Positions 36,001-46,168 of a DNA stretch of 64,000 bases are shown piece after piece (within the stretch, counting starts at the first letter, position 1; each line of letters begins with the position of its first letter). This stretch comes from Plasmodium relictum (taxonomy: Eukaryota; Apicomplexa; Aconoidasida; Haemosporida; Plasmodiidae). A program made the position numbers and the translations under genes. The DNA is taken from assembly GCF_900005765.1 (NCBI RefSeq), contig NC_041679.1, forward strand, positions 334,057 to 398,056, in the 5' to 3' direction. The notes below the pieces were generated by a model. The model saw nothing but the letters and a program-made list of their open reading frames with translations. It ran no database searches and was not told where the DNA came from.

Positions 36001-38174
36001 TAGAAAAAGAAAAAAAATGTATTAGTGAATTAAACTCAGAACTAGAAAAGGAAAAAAAAGTTAATAATGAATTGAATATAGAATTAGAAAAAGAAAAAAA
36101 GACAAATATCGAATTTAATGAACATTTAGAAAGAGAAAAAAAAGTAAATGCCTATTTAGATATAGAATTAAAAAAAAAAGAAGATACTAATAATGAACTA
36201 AATATAGCATTAGAAAAAGAAAAAAAAGAAAATAGTAAATTGAATTATGAATTAGAAAAAGAAAAAAAAATTAATAGCGAATTGAACACAGAACTGGAAC
36301 AAGAAAAAAAAATGAATGATGAATTAACTTTAAAACTAGAAAAGAAAAATAAATTTGATAGTGAATTGAATTTAGAATTAGGAAAAGAAAAAAAAGTAAA
36401 TAGTGAATTGAATATAGAATTAGAAAAAGAAAAAAAAGTAAATAGTGAATTGAATATAGAATTAGAAAAAGAAAAAAATGTTAATAGTGAATTAAATTTA
36501 GAATTAGGAAAAGAAAAAAAAGTAAATAGTGAATTGAATATAGAATTAGAAAAAGAAAAAAAAGTAAATAGTGAATTGAATATAGAATTAGAAAAAGGAA
36601 AAAATGTTAATAGTGAATTAAATTTAGAATTAGAAAAAGAAAAAAAAGTAAATAGTGAATTGAATATAGAATTAGAAAAAGAAAAAAATGTTAATAGTGA
36701 ATTAAATTTAGAATTAGAAAAAGAAAAAAATGTTAATAGTGAATTGAATGCAGAATTAGAAAAAGAAAAAAATGTTAATAGTGAATTAAATTTAGAATTA
36801 GAAAAAGAAAAGAAAAAAATCAAAGAACAAACTGATAAATTAATAGAACAAGACAAATTGATTGAGGAAATGAAAAAAAAATTGGAGTTGGATGATAAGA
36901 AAAATAGAGATACTGAGTTATTTAATGATGAAGCAAATTTTATTTCTTTATCAAAAGAAAAGGATGAATTTAATATAATAAAAGAAGAAGAGGAATTTAA
37001 AAAAAAACAAGATGAAGTATTTGTAGAAATCGAGGAAGTAAACAAATTCGAAAAACTGTATGAAAAGAAAAGTAACAGTGCTTTGAAATCTATTGAAGAA
37101 TATAATAAACTATATGATTCATATATTGAAATAGTATTAAAGAAAGAAAATTTAGAAAAAGACTTTGAAGAAAAGATGAACTATTTTAATAAAAAAATGA
37201 GTCATTTTGATAAGAAAGTAAAATATTTTGATGAAAAAATATTACATTATAAAAAAATGTGTAATATTTATGAAAAAAATTCAGTAAAAGTAAATAAATT
37301 CATTAAAACACTAGAAGGATTCATAAAAAGTGTTGAAAAAAGTGGTGATAAGATAAATTTAAATTTACATAGAAAATTAGACAAAATAAAAATTTCTTTA
37401 AAAGAAATAAATGAAAATTCTAAAAGCAAAATAATAGAAACAGACAATTTATTATTTGATGAAATTATTAATGAAAAAAATATTTTATTAGAAAAGATTG
37501 CAGATAGTGAAAAAGAAAAACCAATTTATGATAATGAAATGAGCGATGATTTAAAAAAGTATATGATTGAATTAAATTTTAAAAGTATCAATGAATTATA
37601 TATATTTCATTCAAATATGTTGGAAGAATTAAGTTTAGTTAAAAAGAATTGTAACCTATTAGTAGAAGAAAATATAATGAAAAATAAGGAATATGAAAAT
37701 CATATTTTAAAATTAAGTAAATGTTTAAGCGAAAAAGAAAAAGAAATTAATGTAATAAATGAAAATTGTAAATCATTACTATTAGAATTGGATAACTTAA
37801 AATATATTTTAAATGATTTACTATCATTTGGAGAGAAAAAGATATCTAAGCATAATAATATACAAATAGATAATATCTTAAGAAAATATGAAAATATTGA
37901 AAAAGCTAAAGTTTTAGAAAAATACAACATCATGGAAAAAGATTTAGATGAAAATATTTTAAAACTTAAAGATGGCCTTTTAGCAAAGGATGGTAGCATG
38001 TCAGAAGATGATAATATATCAAAAGATAAGAATAATAGTTTAGTAAAATCAAGAAGATCATCAAAAAATAAAAATAAAGATTTAATAAAAGATAACAATT
38101 TATCATTACACGAAAAAAAAAAAGTAGAAGTAATTAGACAATATGATTTAAGAAGCAGTAGCAAAAAAAAATAG
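33009..38174 (+). CDS. Large coiled-coil protein with two-heptad tandem repeats
   Basis: Single exon of 1,721 residues, family not recognised. The first 300 residues are acidic and Asn/Ser-rich with aromatic patches (GYINYFDFFHVENFNLFF); 380-560 is a predicted helical region (LMHINTLFRTCIELLKYNF). From about 875 to 1,270 the protein is made of units of 14 residues on the pattern ELEKEKKVNSELNI, two heptads each, very uniform from about 1,122. Further coiled coil follows to about 1,640, and the tail is basic and Ser-rich (SLVKSRRSSKNKNKD, YDLRSSSKKK), which could be a nuclear signal. No signal peptide or membrane segment is evident, so an intracellular structural or tethering role is likely. 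The antisense strand is open over the repeats only because of codon composition. Position between the Sfi1-like and XPA genes does not reveal a function. Confidence 0.85.
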   Translation: MNLYEFKDEIIECNSLSNTCFEIDNFDIFEGDDYSCNDILKKKEKIKNISNKLNNLKEKVCKSTEYLKCVEILFNYAGNNCILEKKKESLKNDNLDDDFCNSEKDIFFDGYINYFDFFHVENFNLFFDKYFYISAVKKKRNISYNDVLKKNQQYFENFSNSKIQLSQLLDSNEDYINLKNIKNKDNGYSSYEKIGIQEIVKSDDVFDDFFKDYKNLGDQDITYNTKKKSIQKSSYDLFNKRRKLNEYTNSFNTIIESENYKSDFTNLSLENKLREEERNYKDFFEKAVENSNKCNIQRKVIIFKISNILFENNNKEKDQMVYDVNKLNDFNFHNKKNNKKKFNYDNYNLNMKMYFPEYNKFILNKSSFEENKEDKKLSDINFEKKIFFFYNSLLKLFMHINTLFRTCIELLKYNFSDLSYESKVLSNDSKKLIKLIYLFQKQEKYVISFSKYILHMAKKYFLNSKLILTNEISIIKKLIKILLKWKKIDFNILIKFTELKIKDENVYKAEIVNNNLVKYNFELRKIYFCKYNNDIVISLKKIFPLFFHSDYFDICKNQKLISINEKIKNNENLKKHCNIKIEQENDKNTFISFKSNFDFYLNNLIEECEEFKNVEEEYCFLTKVQDTNYLNYEMELNINQMKIISYLNSILINEINNSEDLKIRISSKEEEINNIFSDIKDIYNFLLKKNKNVQNISIKECSKIDDNFKNNLTKSDLENNDEIYLNNELTYGKDIITENSKRNPKNFNFNYLSSINVKEGSTENNKELEKENFIKNYYLACNNPKKRMRQNENDEININFNKKSYNNINKIYILKKMIKNIMIFLEENNFSSYETSELKNSIINDDSEKYLKEEKKINVECTQYLVKEDKLNIYLNTELEKEKKKNLEFRENSDAYRKLENQLRMELDNEKKINIELNIKLEKEKEANDEFNKYLEREKKINSELNSELEKEKKMIGELNVELEKEKNVSIELNTELEKEKKKLEKEKKMNDELNLKLEKEKKCISELNSELEKEKKVNNELNIELEKEKKTNIEFNEHLEREKKVNAYLDIELKKKEDTNNELNIALEKEKKENSKLNYELEKEKKINSELNTELEQEKKMNDELTLKLEKKNKFDSELNLELGKEKKVNSELNIELEKEKKVNSELNIELEKEKNVNSELNLELGKEKKVNSELNIELEKEKKVNSELNIELEKGKNVNSELNLELEKEKKVNSELNIELEKEKNVNSELNLELEKEKNVNSELNAELEKEKNVNSELNLELEKEKKKIKEQTDKLIEQDKLIEEMKKKLELDDKKNRDTELFNDEANFISLSKEKDEFNIIKEEEEFKKKQDEVFVEIEEVNKFEKLYEKKSNSALKSIEEYNKLYDSYIEIVLKKENLEKDFEEKMNYFNKKMSHFDKKVKYFDEKILHYKKMCNIYEKNSVKVNKFIKTLEGFIKSVEKSGDKINLNLHRKLDKIKISLKEINENSKSKIIETDNLLFDEIINEKNILLEKIADSEKEKPIYDNEMSDDLKKYMIELNFKSINELYIFHSNMLEELSLVKKNCNLLVEENIMKNKEYENHILKLSKCLSEKEKEINVINENCKSLLLELDNLKYILNDLLSFGEKKISKHNNIQIDNILRKYENIEKAKVLEKYNIMEKDLDENILKLKDGLLAKDGSMSEDDNISKDKNNSLVKSRRSSKNKNKDLIKDNNLSLHEKKKVEVIRQYDLRSSSKKK
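36373..36810 (+). repeat. 42-bp tandem repeats inside the coiled-coil gene
   Basis: About ten near-identical 42-bp units, each coding 14 residues (ELxxELEKEKxVNS). Variants KKVNSELNI and KNVNSELNL alternate so that a larger 126-bp period (three units) is repeated almost exactly. More diverged units extend left to about 35630. The unit length keeps both reading frame and heptad register, so copy-number change is tolerated. Confidence 0.9.
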
Positions 38175-40070
38175 ATAAATTATTTTTAATGTTTTTAATA
38201 AAATGTTTAATTAAACATTTTTTACTTCTATTTAAGAAGTATTACTAAAACAATAAAATAGAAAAAAAAAAAAAATCGAACAAGCATTTTTCTTTATTAA
38301 ATGGACATGCGAATTTACTAGCATTTTCAAAAAAGGAATTGTTTTTTCTTTAATACTGATATTAAGATGCATAAAGCCTTAAAAAAAAAAATTAAAATTT
38401 TAGACTTTCATGTTTGTTCGTTATAGAAAAGGATTAGATAACCTCATTTCATTCAGTTAATTTGAAAAAATTATTATTTTTATCATTAAATTTTATTTAT
38501 AATTTATGTTGTAAAAAAATATAAAATTTTTTAATCTGTCGTTAAAAAGAAAAATATATATATAATATATAGATATAGATATTTTTCTAGGTTAAATTTT
38601 TTTTTTTTTTAATTGTAAATAACAACGTTAAATATATATTAATTTTTGTTATTTTTTTTTCTTCTTTTTATACAAATATTTTTAAGCTTGTTTTATAATT
38701 TTTGAATTATATTCCTTTTTTAATTTTACCTATTGTTACTATTAGATACTTTTTTATATTTTTTTTTTTTTTTTCCATTATGTATTTAATTTTAAATATA
38801 ATAAATTCTTTTTTGCTGAACAAATCCTTCTTAATCTCAAAATGGATTTTTAATTTCACAGAAAAAAGAAAAAATTAGAAATGCAAAAACTATATAAATA
38901 CAAGCATTCTAACAATTAAATGAGTATAAAAGAAAACTATCTGATATTAAAAAAAAAAAAAATAAATAATAATAAAAATAAAATATACAAAGACATAATA
39001 AGAAGTAATCAGTACATTATATGACTGTTATGCTTTATTTTATTTTTTTTTTTTTATTTGAATAAGGATAAAAAATAAGGGATTTTAGTTTTTAATCTTA
39101 TATGAACGTTAAATGATTAAAGAATAGTTGATGTTTCTTTGGAATTTTTTTTATAAAAACTTAATTTAAAAAACTGTAGAAAAAAAAAATATTAATTATA
39201 TGAGATATGCATTTTTATTTATCATATATACAAAAAGAAAAAAAGATAGTTAAGTAGAATAAAGCATAATTATATTTCCTTATATTCAAAATAATATATA
39301 AAAGGAGAAAAAGATGAATTATACTATTTAATCTTTATATGTAAATAACTTTTACTGTTTTTTCACTGTCTTTTTAATTTGTAATTTAATAAGTTTTAAA
39401 AATAAAAGCTTTTTCATATTAAAAAGGATATTTAATGAAAATAGCATATAGAATAATTGAAAAATCTTTGTATACAAAAGTCCAAATAAAAATAAAAAAG
39501 AAAACTTTTAAATTTGAAAATGAATATTTAAAAGAAAAGAAAGAGAAGAAGTATTCTTATATATTTATATAGATAATTTATAAAAAAAAAAATTTCCATT
39601 TTATCAATAATAAAATACAGGAACTTTTTATATATTATTTGTATTTATAATTACATATAAAAAAAATTACAAAACATTTTTTTTTTTTTTTTTTCCTAAA
39701 AGATTGAGTATAATAATATTATAACAAATATTCTTAAAATACAATAAATATTTTTTTTTTAATTGATATTAAAAGAATTTTTAATAAAGAAAAAAACTAG
39801 CAATTCTTATTACCTATACAAATAATGAGTAAATATTAAAAAAAAAAATGTAATATTTTCTATTTTTAGTTGAATTAATTTTTTTTTTTTGAGTATGTTA
39901 ATTTACATAAATTTAAAATTAAATTTATATTATTTTAAAAAAAAAAAATTTTACATTTTTTAGTATTTGCTTTTTTATTCCTTTTTTATAATTCATTTAA
40001 TAATAATATTTTTGATCTTTTTAATTTCATTATTTTATTTTATTTTTTGTCGATTATTCACTTTTTAAAT
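38175..40070. other. Intergenic region, no gene seen
   Basis: 1.9 kb between the coiled-coil and XPA-like genes, both plus strand. Homopolymers of A and T (for instance T17 near 39678-39694) and short (TA)n dominate. No open frame above about 60 codons and no structured RNA was recognised. Presumably 3' region followed by the XPA-like promoter. Confidence 0.45.
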
Positions 40071-41123
40071 ATGATACTTAGTGATGAATCTGATAACGAG
40101 AATGGAGTTAATTATAATAATATTTTATATGAAGACAATGTAGGAGAAAGTATAGATTACTATAATGATAATCTTCCACACATAAATTTTTATTTAAAAT
40201 TTCAAAAAAAACAATTTTTACAAAATTTTTTTAATGAGATAAAAAAAGAAAAACATAAGAATGAATTAGAAGAAAGCAAAGAGAAAATATATAAAGACAA
40301 AGATACAGACGATAAAAATATTAAAGAAAAAGAAGATAATTTAAAAATAAAAGAATTAGAAATACTAAATGAAGGTGGTTTCTATTTAGATGAGTTTCAA
40401 GAAGAATGTTCAAAAAATTGCACTGAAAATTTATTTGAAAATCTTCTTAATTCACATGAAGAAAATATTTTTCATTTAGATGAAAATGAAGAATATACAA
40501 AAAAATTAAATTTAATTTTTCAAAAACATAAAAGCAAATTTACTTTTAGTATAGAACGCATCATAGAAAATGATGAAATATCACAACAAAAGTGTTTTTT
40601 ATGTAATAAAAAAAAAAAATTTAATAAAATATTAGTTAATATTAAAATATATGTATGTAATGAATGTAAAAGTTTAGACAACAATTTTAGAATGATTTCC
40701 TTAAGTAAATTAATAAGTAAATATTGTTTAAATAATTATGATTTGTTAAAATATGAAAAACAACTTGCTTTATTTTCAACAAAGAATCCACGTGGCTATA
40801 TTAAGCAAATGAAGTTATATTTCTTGTTTCAAATTAAAGAAATAGCAATAAGAAAATATGGATCATTAAAAGAAGTAAAAAATTTATATCATTCCAAAAT
40901 TTTAAATATAAAAAATAAAAAAATTGTTAAAAGGAATATTCATAAATTAAAAAAGCCCCAAAGCATTTATAGTAAGGAAACAAAAAATAATGATAAATAT
41001 AAAATTATTTGTGATAATAATGAACATGATTTTGATGAACCTCAATGTATTAATCAGAAGGATAGTATATACAAAAAAAATTGTAAAAAATGCAGTTATT
41101 ATGTCGAATATTTGCAATTTTAA
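40071..41123 (+). CDS. XPA: DNA repair protein XPA/RAD14-like
   Basis: Single exon, 350 residues from the first ATG. XPA is the damage-verification scaffold of nucleotide excision repair, bringing ERCC1-XPF and RPA to the lesion. The C4 zinc finger is complete: Cys175-x2-Cys178, 17 residues, Cys196-x2-Cys199 (CFLC...CNEC), the same spacing as human XPA. After it comes the XPA C-terminal DNA-binding pattern: ISLSKLISKYCLNNYDLLKYE, then STKNPRGYIKQMKLYFLFQIKEIAIRKYGS in order (compare KNPH...MKLYL and WGS in the family). Upstream, EGGFYLDEFQEE at 101-112 resembles the GGGFxLEEEE motif that binds ERCC1. The N-terminus is acidic. A second Cys cluster, CKKCSYYVEYL, sits at the very end. Human XPA is 273 residues, so this is modestly longer. 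It converges with the gene at 41455. Confidence 0.87.
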   Translation: MILSDESDNENGVNYNNILYEDNVGESIDYYNDNLPHINFYLKFQKKQFLQNFFNEIKKEKHKNELEESKEKIYKDKDTDDKNIKEKEDNLKIKELEILNEGGFYLDEFQEECSKNCTENLFENLLNSHEENIFHLDENEEYTKKLNLIFQKHKSKFTFSIERIIENDEISQQKCFLCNKKKKFNKILVNIKIYVCNECKSLDNNFRMISLSKLISKYCLNNYDLLKYEKQLALFSTKNPRGYIKQMKLYFLFQIKEIAIRKYGSLKEVKNLYHSKILNIKNKKIVKRNIHKLKKPQSIYSKETKNNDKYKIICDNNEHDFDEPQCINQKDSIYKKNCKKCSYYVEYLQF

Positions 41124-41454
41124 TTAGAAAAAATAAATGTGATAAAAAAAAAAAATAAAAATATAGATCTAAATTATTATAAAAAAAAAATATATATGTA
41201 TTTACTCAAATGAATCCCTTTATATTTTAACAAACGAAAAAAGAAAAAGATGCAAATATCAACAATTATTATATTAAATAATTTTATATTAACAAATTAT
41301 TTGTAATGAAATAAAAAAAATAAAAAAATATTAAAGAAAATACAAAATATTTATAAAAATACTTTAATATATATTAAGTTAGGTGGCACATATATAAAAT
41401 GGTAAAATATTTAAAATATTTTATCCTTTTTATTTATATATGTATACTTCAAAA
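41124..41454. other. Short convergent spacer, no gene seen
   Basis: 331 bp tail-to-tail between the XPA-like gene and the minus-strand gene ending at 41455. A/T tracts only; both 3' untranslated regions must share or overlap it. Confidence 0.5.
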
Positions 41455-42732
41455 TTAATCAAAAAATCTCTTAATGTTATCTGATGGTTCTTCTTTTAAA
41501 TTATATACAAATGTATACCAATCCACAATACCTTTAAAAAAAAAACATTTAATAATAATAATAAAATGATTGAAAATATTATAGTTTTTTTTTTCCGAAC
41601 CATCTGATGGAGCCCATTCATGTATTTTATTTATAAAATGATCTTTTGTTAAATCATCAAAATCACTAAAAGAAGAAAAAACACATTCTGTAAAATAATA
41701 AAGTATAAACAAAATTTTGTTTTAATTAATAATTATAGCAAAATGAAAAAAAAAAAAAAACAAATTATAAATATATTTATAAAATTCAAAAAATAGAAAT
41801 ATTCTGGAGAACAAGCATTTGAATATATAATTTGTAAAAAATATTTTTTTTTTTTACGTATTGCATCATTAGATATTGGTAATTCACTAACATAATCATT
41901 TATTATTTTTAAATTAATTTTGTTAGTTTTATTTTTATTTCTAAACTCTTCACTTATTTTTCTGCAATTTTCCACATAAACAATTGGGGACACTACAATA
42001 AAAAGGATAATAATTTTGAATAAGAGAAGAAAAGTTTTATGAGCATATAATAATATGGTAAATAAATATTAAATACTCCAAAAAGATAAAAATTATATAT
42101 ATATATATATATATAAAATAAATTACCTGGAATATTTATAGATCCCTGATTTTTAATTTGTCCAGAATTCACTGTTAATGGCCATTCAAATTTATTATTT
42201 TTTAGAAATTTTTTTAGTAAATTAAAGTTTATATAATTATTATCAAATAAAATTTCCCACTTTTTTTTTTTTTTATTTTTATCTAATTCTATAAACTCAT
42301 TGTTGTGAGAAATAACGTGACCTAATAATTCTTTGTCAGATATACGACCAAATATCTTCAAAAAAAAAATATATATATATATAATTATTTAATTTAATAT
42401 TATTATTCAACATTTATAAAATTCAGCTTTTCAATTTTTAATTTATTTAATTTTCTATTTTTCCTTTTTCTTTTTTTGTAATTTTATACCTTTATTATGT
42501 CAAAAACAAGGTATGCTTGTAAGCATTCACGTCTTACTTTGTTTTTTTGTTTTAAAATTAAATACTTTTTTCTACGATAAACTGAAATACTTTTTTCATT
42601 TAAGATTTTTAGCATGAAATGCTTTTTATGAAAAGCATAATTTTTTAATTTTATATTTTTAGTTTGTATTAATATAATATATTGAATAAATATAAAAAAA
42701 AAATTATGTAAAAATATTTTCAATAATAACAT
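41455..42732 (-). CDS. Unrecognised multi-exon protein, probably organelle-targeted
   Basis: Exons read as 42732-42490, 42355-42127, 41992-41858 and 41687-41455; the junctions (AAG|GTATAA, CCAG|GTAATT, ATAC|GTAAAA) agree in phase and give 279 residues. Inside the last exon 41600-41532 looks like a further 69-nt intron (donor GTTCGG, acceptor TTTAAAG) with no stop and length divisible by three; removing it gives 256 residues and the natural-looking join EWAPSDG-IVDWYTF. The first 25 residues are hydrophobic and aromatic (MLLLKIFLHNFFFIFIQYII), followed by basic residues, as in a signal or transit leader. Conserved-looking blocks are RRECLQAYLVFDIIKIFGRIS, FEWPLTVNSGQIKNQGSINI, SPIVYVENCRKISEEF and FSSFSDFDDLTKDHFI. 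I cannot name the family. It lies between XPA and L34, converging with XPA. Confidence 0.72.
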
Positions 42733-42890
42733 TTCTGATATATTAATATTATTCTGAATTTTATAAAAATTATTAATTCATAAAAGCTTAACTATTCTTT
42801 GTTACACATAGAAGTATATTTAAAAAAAAATAAATAATATACGTAAAAAGAAAATTAATAAAATATATAAAAATTATGAATTAAAAAAAA

Positions 42891-42931
42891 AAATAAAATA
42901 AAATAAAATAAATCAAATCAAATCAAATCAA
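42891..42931. repeat. Compound pentanucleotide microsatellite
   Basis: Four AAATA-type units run directly into four AATCA units, a pentamer array in which one unit appears to have mutated and then multiplied. It is in the upstream spacer of the 42732 gene. Confidence 0.8.
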
Positions 42932-43795
42932 AAAGTGAAAACAAAAAATATAAAATGGAAATAAATTTAAACATATAAAAAATTAAGATGTATATTTTAA
43001 AGAATGTGTTAAGATGTATGCATTAATTAAAAAAAAAAAAAAATATTGAACTTCTAAAAGATAATGTATAATAAAAACGAATTTTTTAATATACTAGTAA
43101 AAATATTATAAGAACTTCATAATAAATTTAAAAAAAAATAAAATAAAAAATATATGTATTCATTTATGTAAGAACAAAAAAATATATGAATCAATGTACA
43201 AAAACTTCCTTTTATATATATCGTAAAAATTTATTGTTTATATATATTAGTAGACAAAAGAAAAAATACGACTCATAAAATATAAGGGAAATTTTTTTAT
43301 ATGATTTATTTTTTTTTGAATACTTAATATTTTAATATTATAATCATTAAGAGATACGTTTTCATTATTTGAAATTCATAATATATTTATTTATTTATTT
43401 TTTTATTTTATTTTTTTTATATTTATATTAATTCTAAAATATCTTGTTTCTAAAATTGTATACCTATTGTTTAAACAATAATTATATATGTTACTTTTAT
43501 ATGTATTTAATAAATTACAATAGTTATAATATTGTATAATAATATTAATTATGCTAATACATATTATTATAGTTTTTTTTCCTCTTTTTTTTTTTTCTAC
43601 CTACATAGTCTAATTATTATTATTTATATTCTCTTTCATTACATCACAATTTTTTATTATCATATGATTTGAAACTATTTTTACATAAATATAAAGTAAT
43701 ATTTTTTATAAAATTGAATAATAAATTTAAAAATAGGTACATAAAGTTTTTATATAAATAAGATTAAGAAAAGATAAAATAAAAAAAATTAATTA

Positions 43796-43798
<3 letters not shown>

Positions 43799-43830
<32 letters not shown>
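43799..43830. repeat. (AT)16 dinucleotide microsatellite
   Basis: Uninterrupted AT alternation, 32 bp, about 125 bp past the L34 stop codon. Confidence 0.9.
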
Positions 43831-43833
<3 letters not shown>

Positions 43834-43955
43834 CAAAAATGCAAAAATTGAAAGAAAAAATGTACATATATATATACTTTTTTTTTCCTAGTAATTTCTT
43901 TTACTTAAATTTATACAGCAATTCAGTTGTTTATTCTCTTTTCTCTAATAGGTAT

Positions 43956-44861
43956 TTATCTACCTTTTTTTTTATCTGCATTTTTTTTTACTTTTTTATT
44001 AGCTGCTTTTGCATCTTTAGCACTTTTTTTTTTTTCTTTTTCAACCTTCTTCACTTTCTTTTCTTGTTTTTTTTTTTCTTTTAAAACTTGTCTAACGCAT
44101 TTTTGTTCTTCAAATAAAAATGCTCTCATAATTCTTTCTCTTATGCATTTGGCACAAATTGAACCACCATAGGCTCTTGATACTCTTCTATCTTTTTTTC
44201 TAGCTCTGTGATTATCTGCTGGTCTTAATGCTTTTACCTTAAAAAAAAAAAAAAAAAGTAAAGAAAATTAAATTATACTTCCTGTATAAAAATTATTTTC
44301 AAAGCATTTATTTAATTTAAAAAAAAATTTAAGTAATTTAAAGAATAATATAATAAAACGATAGAGATAAATATGTAAGAGACATGAAAATATAATATTA
44401 TGTATATAAGTTCAAAAATAAATGCATATGTATATGTAAAAATACAGGTATATTTTATGATTTAAAAGAATAAAAATTAAATATATAATGAAGAAAAAAA
44501 CAATTCTATGTTTATAAGAAAAAAAAAAATATAAAATATCCAAAATTTTCATACCAACTAAATTATTTTTATAAAAGAATATATTATAAAAAAAGAAACT
44601 AAATATTTATATTAATATATATGCATATATATGGAAAAAAAAATATTCTATGTTAATATAAAAATTTCTATATTTCTTAGCTTTTTTTTTTTTTTATCTT
44701 ACTCCTTGAATAGCGCCTTTACAATCAGCACATTTTGGTTTACCAGCTTTTTTCTTTATTACATGAACAGTTAATTTCCCCCCAGGAGTTTTTACTGGTC
44801 TTACTTTATTTGATTTTGTATTATAGTGATTGTGTTTACGATAATGAACTCTTTGTGCCAT
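43956..44861 (-). CDS. RPL34: 60S ribosomal protein L34 (eL34)
   Basis: Two exons, 44861-44703 and 44237-43956, split in phase 0 by a 465-nt intron (GTAAGA...TTTAAG), coding 146 residues. The cytosolic large-subunit protein eL34 is recognised at once: [37 protein letters not shown], the zinc-binding pairs CADC and CAKC, and [20 protein letters not shown] across the splice. After [19 protein letters not shown] the tail is Lys/Ala-rich ([13 protein letters not shown]), as in other Plasmodium L34 proteins. The gene uses G+C-richer codons than its neighbours, as expected for high expression. The intron holds no C/D-box small RNA that I can find. From memory P. falciparum L34 lies in the same gene order on chromosome 7. 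Confidence 0.98.
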
Positions 44862-46168
44862 TTTAAAAAAAAATATATATATAAATTATTAAATAGAAAT
44901 TTCAAAGAATAAAATAAAAAAATTAAAAAACTATAAATTGCATAATGAATTTTTTTTTCCAATTTTTTTCGTTATAATTACTAAAAAAATAATAAATATT
45001 TTTTTATAAAAAAATAAAATTATTTAATTTATATCGATATATTCCTTTTTTTTTTTTTTTTTAAATATTCAAAAAAAAAAAATAAAAATAACATGTAATC
45101 TTCATAAGAACATATAAATAAAAAAATGTATATATATTAAATACTTGTAAATATATATTAAAATAATTAAAAAAATTTTAAATAAAAAATTATAAATGAA
45201 TAAAATAATACATATATTTAGATTTCACAAATAAAAAAAAAAATTAAAAAAAAAAAAAAAACAGCACTTATATCGTGTTAAATGAGAATACATGTAAAAA
45301 AAAAGAAAAAAGAATATTCCTTTCTATATTTGTGATTAAAAAAAATAAGAAAAATTAAGGTATTATCTAATAATAATAATTGTAATTTTTAAAACTTTTA
45401 TATTAATAAAAAATTGAAATAAAATATCTAAAATATAATTACATTTAAAATTTTCAAAATAAAAACGTAAAGTTCGAGTTTAAAGGGGTTCATAATACTA
45501 AATATATATTAAGTACAAAACAAAAAAAAAAATAATAAATTTTATAAATGGAACTTCATTATTTTAGAAATATTCATACATAAAAATAATAATCAAGATC
45601 CTTTAAAAAAAAAATTAGAGTATATTTGTATTAACATATTTTTTATTTTTTCGTTAAATATGATACAACAAAATGTTCTTTATGAGGCATAAATCCGTTA
45701 TATTATTTTTTTTAATATTTTTTTTGTAGACAAAATAATTTTATGTTCTATTTTTAATTAAAAAAAAATATTTCTTGATATTATTTTATTGCTTATATAA
45801 ATATATGTAAAATATATATTTTTAGTGATTTATTATATTAATAACAAAGAAAATTAAAAAAAAAAAATTATAATATTTTATTAAAAGCAAATATAAGTTA
45901 ATTTATTAAAAAATAACAAAAAAAAAGAAAAAAATTCACTTTATATATTTATGTCAATGAATCCAATGAATAGTTTTTTTTGTTTGCATTTATAATAAGA
46001 AAAATTTTTTTTTTTCATTAATATAAAAATCTGAAACTCAAGATGTTTGCGTTTTTTTAATTTGTATAATCTATATGTTTTTTACTTACCTTTTTAACCT
46101 CAATTGTTATATCAAAATAAATGAATAAAATTATGCTACATTATAATGAAAGCATATATATTGATCCT
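44862..46168. other. L34 promoter region and upstream gene 3' end, no gene seen
   Basis: 1.3 kb between the L34 start and the stop of the lysine-rich gene, both minus strand. Poly(dA:dT) tracts are dense near the L34 start, in line with a strong nucleosome-poor promoter. No open frame, tRNA or snoRNA was recognised. Confidence 0.45.

Larger units (their letters stand above)
42733..43955. other. Intergenic region, no gene seen
   Basis: 1.2 kb between the L34 3' end and the start of the 42732 gene (both minus). It has a compound AAATA/AATCA repeat near 42891-42931, (AT)n at 43799-43830 and long A/T tracts. The plus-strand frames overlapping 43839-44172 are antisense to L34 and rejected. Confidence 0.45.

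Noticed and set aside
36245-37045. 266-codon minus-strand open frame
   Set aside because: Antisense to the coiled-coil repeats; open only because the repeat codons lack stop complements. Ser/Phe-only composition.
43839-44172. Two overlapping plus-strand frames
   Set aside because: Antisense to ribosomal protein L34 exon 2, which is certain.
44238-44702. snoRNA inside the L34 intron
   Set aside because: No C or D box found on the sense strand of the intron.
45481-45492. Plasmodium G-box (RNGGGGM) upstream of L34
   Set aside because: AAAGGGGTT has the GGGG core but the last position does not fit the consensus.
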